The notes below the pieces were generated by a model. The model had not been told where the DNA came from. It did no database searches and was given only the letters and a program-made list of their open reading frames with translations. Below, piece after piece: positions 1-6,436 of a stretch of DNA of 6,729 nt; position 1 is the first letter of the stretch, and every line of letters starts with the position of its first letter. Origin of the DNA: Burkholderiales bacterium (GTDB taxonomy: Bacteria > Pseudomonadota > Gammaproteobacteria > Burkholderiales > Burkholderiaceae_C); the NCBI GenBank assembly GCA_005789685.1, contig SXXD01000114.1:1-6729 (forward strand), given 5' to 3'. A program made the position numbers and the translations under genes.

Positions 1-138
1 CAAGTCTTTCACGATGCCATCAAAGCCTGACCAAAAGGCCTTGCTTTTCACGCCCACAGCAGGCAAGACTTGGTCCTCAATAAAGCGATAAAGCGGTGTG
101 GCCACGTGAAGTCCGTGAATGGCAATGCGATCGGTCAT
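1..138 (-). CDS. glcB: Malate synthase G, N-terminal fragment (runs off left edge)
   Basis: Malate synthase G condenses glyoxylate with acetyl-CoA to give malate in the cytoplasm, in glyoxylate and glycolate use. Only the first 46 codons are present, on the minus strand. The translation begins [19 protein letters not shown] and continues through an [12 protein letters not shown] stretch, which matches the start of the long single-chain G isoform (family pattern: a short strand, then 'L..F...E.LPG.GV....FW.G....I.DL'). The ATG is supported by a good Shine-Dalgarno sequence, TGAGG in the minus-strand sense (plus-strand complement at 145-149), six bases before the start. Catalytic residues lie outside the window. 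The gene is divergent from the CoA-transferase. The assignment rests on N-terminal similarity recalled from the family, so it is good but not certain. Confidence 0.85.
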   Translation of the reverse strand, partial: MTDRIAIHGLHVATPLYRFIEDQVLPAVGVKSKAFWSGFDGIVKDL

Positions 139-172
139 AAATAGCCTCAGATAAAAAAACAAAACAAGTGCG

Positions 173-202
173 AGCTGAATTCAACAGCTTGCAGGCAGCA
201 AG
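173..202. promoter_or_regulatory. Two adjacent small inverted repeats in the divergent glcB / CoA-transferase spacer
   Basis: The 238-base spacer between the divergent starts holds AGCTG (173-177), a 7-base gap, CAGCT (185-189), then CTTGC (188-192), a 5-base gap and GCAAG (198-202). The two dyads share two bases. They lie 35-64 bases upstream of the glcB ATG, so they could be an operator at the glcB promoter or hairpins in its leader. Arms are only 5 bp, so chance is a real alternative. I found no convincing -35/-10 pair in either direction; TTGACT at 274-279 has no good -10 partner at 16-18 bp. Confidence 0.25.
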
Positions 203-376
203 AAAACACTTACGCCTTGGATTAGCCTCACTTTATTCGATGTTTCAGCATTCACAAATTAGGGAAATATCCTTTGACTTGTGACTTTTATGCAAAGATC
301 GGAGCCAAATGCTACAAAATTAGTGAAAATATTGTCCAACCTTAAAAAACAAGCATTGCCACACCTCAAAGCCAGA

Positions 377-1603
377 ATGACATCAGACCGTGAATTGACC
401 CGTGAAGTTGGCACGCCCGATGGCCTACCCTATGAAGGCATCCGGGTGGTCGAATTCACCCACATGGTGATGGGCCCCACCTGCGGCATGGTGCTGGCAG
501 ATTTGGGCGCAGAAGTGATCAAAGTGGAGCCCATCGGGCACGGCCATAAGGGCGACAATACCCGCAAACTGTTGGGCTCGGGTGCTGGTTTTTTTCCAAT
601 GTTCAATCGGAATAAAAAAAGCCTTGCCCTAGATTTAAAAACCCCAGAAGGCAAAGAAGCAGCATTGCGTTTGATCGCCACCGCAGACATCGTCTGTGAA
701 AACTTCAAACCAGGCACCATGAAAAAACTGGGCTTGGATTACGAGAGCTTGAAGAAACTCAATCCACGGCTCATCTACGTTTCACTGAAGGGTTTTTTGC
801 CGGGACCCTACGAGCACCGCACAGCCCTTGATGAGGTGGTGCAAATGATGGGCGGCTTGGCCTACATGACGGGCCGACGCGGCGATCCACTGCGCGCAGG
901 CACCAGTGTGAACGACATCATGGGCGGTATGTTTGGCGCCATAGGTGCCATGGCCGCTTTGGCGCAACGTGCTCAAACGGGTGAAGGCCAAGAAGTTCAA
1001 AGCGCTTTGTTTGAAAACAATGTGTTTTTGGTGGCGCAGCACATGCTGCAATACCAAGTCACTGGCCAAGCGGCGGCGCCCATGCCCGAGAGAATATCTG
1101 CGTGGGCTGTCTACGACGTGTTTGTGGTGAAGGATGGCGAACAAATATTTCTAGCGGTTGTGAGTGACACCGCTTGGAAATTATTTTGTGATGCGTTCAA
1201 TTACCCAGACCTGCTCAATGACCCTCGCTTGCTAAGCAACAACGACCGCGTCAGAGCGCGCGACTGGCTCATACCCATACTGCGCGAACGACTTCAAATT
1301 TTTTCAGCGGCCCATTTAAGCGCTGTGTTTGAGAAAAATTCATTGCCATATGCACCCATCACAGCGCCGCATGATTTGCTCAATGACCCGCACCTACAGG
1401 CCACGGGTGGACTGGCGCCTGTCGAGCTGAACGATGGTCGTGAAATTCAAACTGTGCTGCTGCCACTAAGCCTGAACCAAACTCGCTTGAAGGTTCGCCA
1501 TTCTGCGCCTCGTTTAGGTCAGCACAACGAAGGTTTATTGAGCAGCTTAGGCTACAACTCAGAAGAAATTCAAAAACTGAGTCACCCCAACGAGGCGGCT
1601 TAA
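377..1603 (+). CDS. CaiB/BaiF (family III) CoA-transferase
   Basis: A family III CoA-transferase moves CoA between carboxylic acids through an aspartyl-CoA intermediate; these enzymes are cytoplasmic interlocked dimers. From ATG 377 the protein has 408 residues, normal for the family. Visible hallmarks are the N-terminal YEGIRVVEFT strand (about 19-28) followed by GP, the ADLGAEVIKVEP loop, a KTPEGKE segment, ENFKPGTMKKLGLDYE (from E108), and SVNDIMGGMFG, where Asp180 aligns with the catalytic Asp of formyl-CoA transferase (Frc Asp169). The C-terminus has the usual APRLGQHNEG motif. The open frame extends upstream to GTG 281 and ATG 290, but those extra residues are unlike the family and no start has a good Shine-Dalgarno sequence, so 377 is preferred. 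The substrate is unknown. Nearby glcB hints at C2 or acyl-CoA metabolism, by inference only. A LysR gene follows 26 bases downstream. Confidence 0.9.
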   Translation: MTSDRELTREVGTPDGLPYEGIRVVEFTHMVMGPTCGMVLADLGAEVIKVEPIGHGHKGDNTRKLLGSGAGFFPMFNRNKKSLALDLKTPEGKEAALRLIATADIVCENFKPGTMKKLGLDYESLKKLNPRLIYVSLKGFLPGPYEHRTALDEVVQMMGGLAYMTGRRGDPLRAGTSVNDIMGGMFGAIGAMAALAQRAQTGEGQEVQSALFENNVFLVAQHMLQYQVTGQAAAPMPERISAWAVYDVFVVKDGEQIFLAVVSDTAWKLFCDAFNYPDLLNDPRLLSNNDRVRARDWLIPILRERLQIFSAAHLSAVFEKNSLPYAPITAPHDLLNDPHLQATGGLAPVELNDGREIQTVLLPLSLNQTRLKVRHSAPRLGQHNEGLLSSLGYNSEEIQKLSHPNEAA

Positions 1604-1629
1604 ACCGCAAACAGACAAGCCCTTGAAAC

Positions 1630-2562
1630 ATGGACAAACTCAAAGTTTTTGAATCCTTTGTATCGGTTGCCACACGCGGCAGCTTGAGTGCAGCAGCCCG
1701 TGCGGAAGGCGTGGCCCCCGCCATCATTGGCAGAAGGCTAGATGCTTTGGAATCGCACTTGGGTGTGAAGTTGTTGTTGCGAACCACTAGGCGCATCAGC
1801 TTGACGCACGAGGGCAGCGCCTTTCTAGAAAATTGTCAACGCCTTCTAAGCGATGTAGCCAATGCGGAAGACAGCGTTTCAGCCGGTGGCTTGAAAGCCA
1901 GCGGTCATTTGCGCATTACCGCACCCGCGGGTTTTGGGCGCAGGCATGTGGCACCCCTCGCCCCTTTGTTTCATGCTCAAAATCCAGACGTCAAAATCTC
2001 GCTCAACCTAAGCGATCGGGTGATTGACTTGGCCGGCGAAGGCTTCGACTTTGCGGTGCGCGTTGGCGACTTGCCCGATTCATCTTTGGTCAGTGTGCGA
2101 TTGGCCGACAACCGGCGCATGTGCGTGGCCACCCCCGCCTATTTGGCCGAACATGGCACCCCCAAAATGCCATCCGATTTGCTTCAGCACAGTTGCCTCA
2201 CACTGTCTAGCGATGCCTCCCAAACGCGCGGATGGGCCTTCAAAGTCCCGCCCTCAGACCCTGCTGAAGGCCCCGAGGTCACCCACTTGCGCCCGCACGG
2301 CCCCCTAGACTGCTCCGATGGCCAAGTTTTGCACGGGTGGTGTCTGGCGAGCATGGGCATCGCCTGGCGCAGTACCTGGGAGGTAGAAAATGACATCCGA
2401 TCGGGTCAACTGGTCGAGGTGCTGGCCGAGTTTGCCGCCCCGCCCAACGGCATTTACGGTGTTTTTCCCCAAAGAAAGCATTTACCCCTGCGATTGCGCC
2501 TTTGGATCGACTTTTTAAAGCATCACTACAGCTTGCCCGCAACTTGGCAAAGCGCCCCGTAA
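1630..2562 (+). CDS. LysR-type transcriptional regulator
   Basis: This is a 310-residue DNA-binding regulator of the usual LysR length. The N-terminal winged helix-turn-helix spans about residues 3-62: FESFVSVATRGSLSAAARAEG is followed by the recognition helix region APAIIGRRLDALESHLGVKLL and the RTTRRISLTHEG wing. A linker helix runs to about residue 88, and the periplasmic-binding-protein-like effector domain covers about 92-300 (starts GHLRITAPAGFGRRHVAPL). The GRR in the recognition helix, in place of the commoner SRR, is a subgroup variant I have seen in other betaproteobacterial LysR proteins. It is co-directional with the CoA-transferase, 26 bases after its stop, and has no clear Shine-Dalgarno sequence, so it is probably co-transcribed. 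Its likely targets, by inference, are the CoA-transferase promoter and possibly glcB; the effector is unknown. Its stop codon lies 9 bases before argS. Confidence 0.93.
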   Translation: MDKLKVFESFVSVATRGSLSAAARAEGVAPAIIGRRLDALESHLGVKLLLRTTRRISLTHEGSAFLENCQRLLSDVANAEDSVSAGGLKASGHLRITAPAGFGRRHVAPLAPLFHAQNPDVKISLNLSDRVIDLAGEGFDFAVRVGDLPDSSLVSVRLADNRRMCVATPAYLAEHGTPKMPSDLLQHSCLTLSSDASQTRGWAFKVPPSDPAEGPEVTHLRPHGPLDCSDGQVLHGWCLASMGIAWRSTWEVENDIRSGQLVEVLAEFAAPPNGIYGVFPQRKHLPLRLRLWIDFLKHHYSLPATWQSAP

Positions 2563-2570
2563 AATCGAGG
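2560..2570 (+). promoter_or_regulatory. -10-like element and mis-spaced GAGG immediately before argS
   Basis: TAAAAT at 2560-2565 overlaps the stop codon of the LysR gene and matches five of six bases of a sigma-70 -10 hexamer. A transcript started the usual ~7 bases downstream would begin at or next to the argS ATG (2572). GAGG at 2567-2570 is only one base from that ATG, too close for a normal Shine-Dalgarno interaction. The best -35-like hexamer upstream, TTGCCC at 2533-2538, is 21 bp away, which is too far, so this promoter call is tentative. The alternative is simple read-through from the LysR gene. Confidence 0.3.
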
Positions 2571-2571
2571 C

Positions 2572-4257
2572 ATGCTCTTAGCCAAACAAAAATTACTGTC
2601 GGCCCTTGCCGCCGAACTCGAACGCCTGCATTCTGGTGCTGGTGCCAAAGCCATTTTTGAATCCCCCAAGGTAGCCGCCCATGGCGATCTGGCCTGCACG
2701 GCTGCCATGCACTTGGCCAAGCCCTTGGGGCAAAACCCCAGACAAGTGGGCGAAGCGTTGCGCACCGCACTCATGGCTACGCCCGCTTTCACCCAATGGG
2801 TAGAAAGTATTGACGTTGCAGGGCCTGGGTTTTTAAACCTCAAGCTCAAACCCAGCGCCAAACAAGCTGTCATCAAAGAGGTGCTGCATGCTGCTTCTTG
2901 CTTTGGCAAGCAAGCAGAGCGCAACGCAAAAGTGTTGGTGGAATTTGTGTCTGCCAATCCAACAGGGCCTTTGCATGTGGGCCATGGCAGACAAGCCGCT
3001 TTGGGCGATACCATTTGCAATTTGTTTGCCACGCAAGGCTGGTCCGTGTACCGCGAGTTTTATTACAACGACGCGGGCGTTCAAATTAATACCTTGGCTA
3101 CGTCGACACAGTTGCGCGCACAAGGCTTCAAGCCAGGTGATGCACAGTGGCCCAGTGGTGACAACGCAGCCGCCTACAACGGCGAATACATCCAAGACAT
3201 TGCGCAAGATTTTTTGGCAAAGAAAACTGTCAAGTCTGACGACCGCGAATTTACAGGCAGTGGCGATCTGAGCGATTTAAATGGAATGCGCGAATTTGCC
3301 GTAGCCTATTTGCGCCACGAGCAAGACCTCGACTTGAAAGCCTTCGAGGTCAAGTTTGACAACTACTACCTTGAGTCAAGTCTTTACACCAGCGGCCGTG
3401 TTGACGCTGCAGTGAAAAAGCTTCAAGAAGCAGGCAAGACCTACGAACAAGATGGCGCGCTGTGGCTCAAGTCCACCGACTACGGCGATGACAAAGACCG
3501 CGTCATGCGAAAAGGCGACGGCTCCTACACCTACTTTGTGCCCGATGTGGCCTACCACATTGCCAAATGGGAACGCGGCTTTACCAAAGTGGTCAACATT
3601 CAAGGCACCGACCACCACGGCACCATTGCACGCGTGCGAGCAGGCTTGCAAGCCGCCGGCGCTGGCATTCCAGAGGGCTACCCCGACTATGTGTTGCACA
3701 CCATGGTGCGCGTCATGCGCGGCGGTGTGGAAGTGAAAATTTCTAAACGCGCTGGCAGCTATGTCACCTTGCGCGATCTGATTGAGTGGACCAGCAAAGA
3801 TGCAGTGCGCTTCTTTTTGCTCAGCCGCAAGCCCGATACCGAATACGTGTTCGACATTGATTTGGCTTTGGCCAAAAACAACGACAACCCGGTGTATTAC
3901 GTGCAATATGCGCACGCTCGCATTTGCTCCATTTTACGAACTTGGGGTGGCGATGTGGCCAGCTTGGCCCAAGTCGATTTGTCTAATTTAGACAACCCCA
4001 AAGCTCAGGCTCTCATGTTGCTGTTGGCCAAATACCCTGCCATGCTGACCGATGCAGCGCAAGACTTTGCGCCGCACGACGTGACGTTTTACCTGCGCGA
4101 CTTGGCCGCCAGCTACCACAGCTACTACGATGCAGAGCGCATTTTGGTGGAAGAAGAACCCCTCAAACTGGCCCGCTTGGCCTTGGTTGCAGCCTGCGCA
4201 CAAGTCTTGCAAAATGGCTTGAAAATCTTGGGTGTGTCCGCACCTGAGCAGATGTAA
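2572..4257 (+). CDS. argS: Arginyl-tRNA synthetase
   Basis: ArgS is a cytoplasmic class I aminoacyl-tRNA synthetase that charges tRNA-Arg with arginine using ATP, and needs the tRNA for amino acid activation. The 561-residue protein is full length for the family. The N-terminal tRNA D-loop-recognition domain covers about 1-93. The Rossmann catalytic domain carries the HIGH signature as HVGH (135-138, within [14 protein letters not shown]) and the KMSKS-like loop as KISKR (389-393). The DALR anticodon-binding domain starts around [12 protein letters not shown] (from 439) and runs to the typical GVSAPEQM C-terminus. The start at 2572 matches the expected family N-terminus ([16 protein letters not shown]). 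It follows the LysR stop by 9 bases and precedes the SPOR gene by 46. No truncation or frameshift is seen. Confidence 0.98.
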   Translation: MLLAKQKLLSALAAELERLHSGAGAKAIFESPKVAAHGDLACTAAMHLAKPLGQNPRQVGEALRTALMATPAFTQWVESIDVAGPGFLNLKLKPSAKQAVIKEVLHAASCFGKQAERNAKVLVEFVSANPTGPLHVGHGRQAALGDTICNLFATQGWSVYREFYYNDAGVQINTLATSTQLRAQGFKPGDAQWPSGDNAAAYNGEYIQDIAQDFLAKKTVKSDDREFTGSGDLSDLNGMREFAVAYLRHEQDLDLKAFEVKFDNYYLESSLYTSGRVDAAVKKLQEAGKTYEQDGALWLKSTDYGDDKDRVMRKGDGSYTYFVPDVAYHIAKWERGFTKVVNIQGTDHHGTIARVRAGLQAAGAGIPEGYPDYVLHTMVRVMRGGVEVKISKRAGSYVTLRDLIEWTSKDAVRFFLLSRKPDTEYVFDIDLALAKNNDNPVYYVQYAHARICSILRTWGGDVASLAQVDLSNLDNPKAQALMLLLAKYPAMLTDAAQDFAPHDVTFYLRDLAASYHSYYDAERILVEEEPLKLARLALVAACAQVLQNGLKILGVSAPEQM

Positions 4258-4303
4258 TTTAGACGGCCGTTTTTTCGATATGACCTTAAGAGCACTTCAC
4301 AAC

Positions 4304-5011
4304 ATGTCCCACTCCAACATCCAGAGCCAGCGTGGTGGCACCTTGCTGGGCTTTGTTCTAGGCTTGGTCATTGGCCTCATCATTGCCTTGGGTGTCGCCA
4401 TGTACGTCACCAAAGTGCCGATGCCATTTAGCAACAAGAACCAATCACGTTCTGCCGATCAAGATGCGGTGGAAGCGGAAAAAAACAAAGACTGGAATCC
4501 AAACGGCGCGATACAAAGCAAACCCGTTACGCCAGAAGTACCGGCAGACGCTACGACTGCCAAACCTACCGCTGCCACCGCAGGCGTACCCAATCCTGGT
4601 GCCGGTGCACCCGCACCTGCAGTGACGGCCGATCCCTTGGCAGATCTGGCCAAGAAACAAAATCCGAACTCAGCGCCAGCAGCATCCACGCCTACAGCGC
4701 CTGCGCCTGCCGCATCTAAACCACCACCTGCGGCCACGCCACAGCCCGCGAACAAAGCGCCAGCCACCAACGATCCTTTCACCTATTTTGTGCAAGCAGG
4801 TGCCTTTAAATCTGCAGCTGACGCAGACGCCCAAAAAGCCAAACTGTCCATGATGGGCATTGAAGCCAAGGTCAGTGAACGTGAGCAAGCTGGGCGCGCT
4901 ATCTTTCGTGTTCGAAGCGGCCCTTTTGATGACAAAGATCAAGCAGAAAAAATCAAGGCACGATTAGATGCCAGTGGCATGGATGCCGCCTTGGTTCGCG
5001 TACAACGCTAA
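4304..5011 (+). CDS. SPOR-domain membrane protein (FtsN-like)
   Basis: This 235-residue single-pass inner-membrane protein has a short cytoplasmic N-terminus, a transmembrane segment at about 12-35 (LLGFVLGLVIGLIIALGVAM), a flexible Ala/Pro/Thr-rich periplasmic linker at about 75-155, and a C-terminal SPOR domain at about 157-234 (TYFVQAGAFKSAADADAQKAKL, then FRVRSGPF and a final helix-strand). SPOR domains bind septal peptidoglycan stripped of stem peptides, so a role in cell division or septal wall metabolism is likely. The architecture resembles FtsN, but FtsN orthology cannot be shown from sequence alone. The start at 4304 gives a compact cytoplasmic tail before the membrane helix; AAGAG at 4286-4290 is a weak, distant ribosome site. 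The open frame reaches back to 4232 inside argS, but that extension is not family-like. The protein has no cysteine. It lies between argS and dsbA. Confidence 0.9.
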   Translation: MSHSNIQSQRGGTLLGFVLGLVIGLIIALGVAMYVTKVPMPFSNKNQSRSADQDAVEAEKNKDWNPNGAIQSKPVTPEVPADATTAKPTAATAGVPNPGAGAPAPAVTADPLADLAKKQNPNSAPAASTPTAPAPAASKPPPAATPQPANKAPATNDPFTYFVQAGAFKSAADADAQKAKLSMMGIEAKVSEREQAGRAIFRVRSGPFDDKDQAEKIKARLDASGMDAALVRVQR

Positions 5012-5035
5012 ACTTAAGCAAACCCTTTTTTAATC

Positions 5036-5040
5036 AGGAG
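5036..5040 (+). promoter_or_regulatory. Strong Shine-Dalgarno for the dsbA-like gene
   Basis: AGGAG ends six bases before the ATG at 5047 and fixes that start. It is the best ribosome binding site on the plus strand of this window; most other genes here have weak or no Shine-Dalgarno sequence. Confidence 0.8.
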
Positions 5041-5046
5041 CACGAT

Positions 5047-5709
5047 ATGAAACGCCGTGAATTTTCTTTAGCCAGCTTAAGCACCGCCGCAGCCCTTGGC
5101 GGCTTAGGTTTGAGCAACACAGCTTTCGCGCAAGGCCCCGCCAAGTTTGTCGCGGGCAAGGACTACACCAAGTTAGACCGTGCCGTGCCAACCGAATCTG
5201 AAGCCGGCAAAATTGAAGTGATTGAATTCTTTTGGTACAGCTGCTCTCACTGCAACGCCTTCGAACCCGCCTTTGCACAATGGGTGAAAAATGCGTCCAA
5301 AGATGTGGTGGTGCGCCGCATACCCGTCGCTTTCAGAGAAGACTTCGCGCCCCAGCAACGTTTGTATTTTTCTTTGGAAGCCATGGGCTTGTTAGACAAA
5401 GTACACGGCAAAGTGTTCCAAGCCATTCATGTCGAACGTTTGGCACTGAACACCGATGCCAGCATTTTGGCGTGGGTCGAAAAGCAAGGTGTCGATAAAA
5501 ATAAATTTGCAGACACAGCCAAATCATTTGGCGTGGCCAGCAAACTCAAGCGGGCCGTTCAATTGCAAAATGATTTCAAGATTGAAGGTGTTCCTTCATT
5601 GGGCGTCGCAGGCAAGTACTACATCGATGGCACATTGGCCGGCAGCATGGACCGTGCACTTCAAGTCACAGAGTCTTTGTTGGCCCTGGTACGACAAGGC
5701 CGCGCCTGA
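5047..5709 (+). CDS. dsbA: Periplasmic thiol:disulfide interchange protein, DsbA family
   Basis: DsbA donates disulfide bonds to exported proteins in the periplasm and is re-oxidised by DsbB. The 220-residue precursor starts with a signal peptide ending AFA|Q (cleavage after about residue 28). The mature domain has the thioredoxin active site FFWYSCSHC with Cys66 and Cys69, an inserted helical domain, and the cis-proline loop GVPSLGV with Pro183. These are the only two cysteines. The dipeptide between them is Ser-His, where the E. coli enzyme has Pro-His. The n-region MKRREFSLAS resembles a twin-arginine (Tat) signal rather than a plain Sec signal. The start is fixed by AGGAG six bases upstream. 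It is the last gene of the argS-SPOR-dsbA run and is followed at once by an intrinsic terminator. Confidence 0.93.
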   Translation: MKRREFSLASLSTAAALGGLGLSNTAFAQGPAKFVAGKDYTKLDRAVPTESEAGKIEVIEFFWYSCSHCNAFEPAFAQWVKNASKDVVVRRIPVAFREDFAPQQRLYFSLEAMGLLDKVHGKVFQAIHVERLALNTDASILAWVEKQGVDKNKFADTAKSFGVASKLKRAVQLQNDFKIEGVPSLGVAGKYYIDGTLAGSMDRALQVTESLLALVRQGRA

Positions 5710-5731
5710 TTCAAAGCAGGTGTTGCGCATC

Positions 5732-5756
5732 AGCCCGCTTCGGCGGGCTTTTTTTT
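5732..5756 (+). terminator. Rho-independent terminator after dsbA
   Basis: AGCCCGC (5732-5738), a TTCG tetraloop (5739-5742) and GCGGGCT (5743-5749) form a perfect 7-bp, GC-rich stem closed by the very stable C(UUCG)G loop, followed by an uninterrupted T run to 5756. It begins 22 bases after the dsbA stop and separates the argS-SPOR-dsbA run from lptA-lptB. Confidence 0.95.
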
Positions 5757-5774
5757 GCGATTTTTCTTCCAAAC

Positions 5775-5804
5775 AGGTGTGCATCCCCTCTGAACACCTA
5801 CAAT
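5775..5804 (+). promoter_or_regulatory. Putative lptA promoter with a spaced inverted repeat
   Basis: TACAAT at 5799-5804 matches five of six bases of a sigma-70 -10 hexamer and lies 20 bases before the lptA ATG, giving a predicted leader of roughly 14 bases. There is no recognisable -35 at 16-18 bp. Instead that position carries AGGTGT (5775-5780), the left arm of a perfect inverted repeat whose right arm ACACCT (5794-5799) touches the -10. The arms are 19 bp apart centre to centre, about two helical turns, as expected for a dimeric regulator or an activated promoter. The position just after the dsbA terminator supports a promoter here; the operator idea is inference. Confidence 0.45.
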
Positions 5805-5824
5805 AAAGCAAGATTCGCGCCTTT

Positions 5825-6436
5825 ATGAAACTCAAGTTCATCACATTGCTTTGCACCCTGGCCGCCCTTGCGGCTCAAAGCGCTTTCGCCGAAAAAGCGG
5901 ACAAAGACAAACCCATGAACGTTGAGGCCGATTCGCTCAAGCACGACGACCAACAACAGCTCACCACCTTCACTGGCCGAGTTGTCATGACCAAGGGGTC
6001 CTTGGTCATGAAAGCGGCTCGCATGGAAGTCAAACAAGACAAGCAAGGTAACCAAGTCGCCAAATTGTGGGCAGAACCTGGCGAACGCATTTTCTTCCGC
6101 CAAAAACGCGAAGGCTTAGACGAATTCACAGAGGGAGAAGCAGAATCGGTTATTTACAACAGCCAGGCCGATACCCTGACACTTACCCAACGCGCTGAAC
6201 TGCGCTTGCTGCGCGGCCAAGTGGTGGCCGACCGCATTCAAGGCCAACAAATCTTGGTCAACAACAACACCGAAGTTTTCTCGGTCGATGGCAAAACCGG
6301 CCTGCCAGGCAACACTTCTGGTAGCCAACGCGTCAAGGCCACCATCACACCACGTCCTAAAACCAATGAACTTTCACCGCCCGTTGCTGGGCCTGTTTTG
6401 AAACCGAGCACACGCACCGGTGCAGACAAGCCATGA
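5825..6436 (+). CDS. lptA: LPS transport periplasmic protein LptA
   Basis: LptA forms the periplasmic beta-jellyroll bridge that carries lipopolysaccharide from LptC at the inner membrane to LptD at the outer membrane. The 203-residue precursor has a Sec signal peptide (MKLKF..., hydrophobic core 5-18, cleavage after AFA at about residue 22). The OstA/LptA domain starts at [40 protein letters not shown] (about 30-69) and continues in repeated beta-strand units to about residue 155 ([23 protein letters not shown], then [24 protein letters not shown]). A Pro/Thr-rich tail (about 174-203) is probably disordered. No good Shine-Dalgarno sequence precedes the ATG. The stop overlaps the lptB start by ATGA, which indicates translational coupling. 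The usual upstream partner lptC is absent here. Confidence 0.94.
   Translation: MKLKFITLLCTLAALAAQSAFAEKADKDKPMNVEADSLKHDDQQQLTTFTGRVVMTKGSLVMKAARMEVKQDKQGNQVAKLWAEPGERIFFRQKREGLDEFTEGEAESVIYNSQADTLTLTQRAELRLLRGQVVADRIQGQQILVNNNTEVFSVDGKTGLPGNTSGSQRVKATITPRPKTNELSPPVAGPVLKPSTRTGADKP

Noticed and set aside
274..302. TTGACT as the -35 of a sigma-70 promoter for the CoA-transferase
   Set aside because: The hexamer is good, but no -10-like sequence occurs at 16-18 bp (the bases there read GATCGG).
1380..1796. 138-codon minus-strand open frame spanning the CoA-transferase/LysR junction
   Set aside because: It is antisense to both genes and shows no family features. A divergent gene here would need to overlap the LysR helix-turn-helix coding region entirely.
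2279..3032. Overlapping minus-strand open frames across the LysR 3' end and argS 5' end
   Set aside because: They lie opposite two clear genes, have no ribosome site I can support, and their translations are rich in Cys/Arg/Trp in the way of shadow frames.
3376..3915. 179-codon open frame on the minus strand inside argS
   Set aside because: It is fully antisense to a well-supported argS, with a composition typical of a shadow frame and no recognisable domain.
4263..4275. ACGGCCGT palindrome followed by a T run after argS, as a possible terminator
   Set aside because: The palindrome has no loop bases, so a hairpin could form only a couple of pairs. It is much weaker than the terminator at 5732-5756.
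4232..4303. Upstream extension of the SPOR protein overlapping the argS end
   Set aside because: It would add 24 residues before the membrane anchor, unlike the family, and overlaps argS by 26 bases. ATG 4304 gives the expected short cytoplasmic tail.
4529..4770. Repetitive Ala/Pro codons in the SPOR gene as a possible DNA repeat
   Set aside because: This is the low-complexity periplasmic linker usual for SPOR/FtsN-like proteins; no exact tandem unit is seen.
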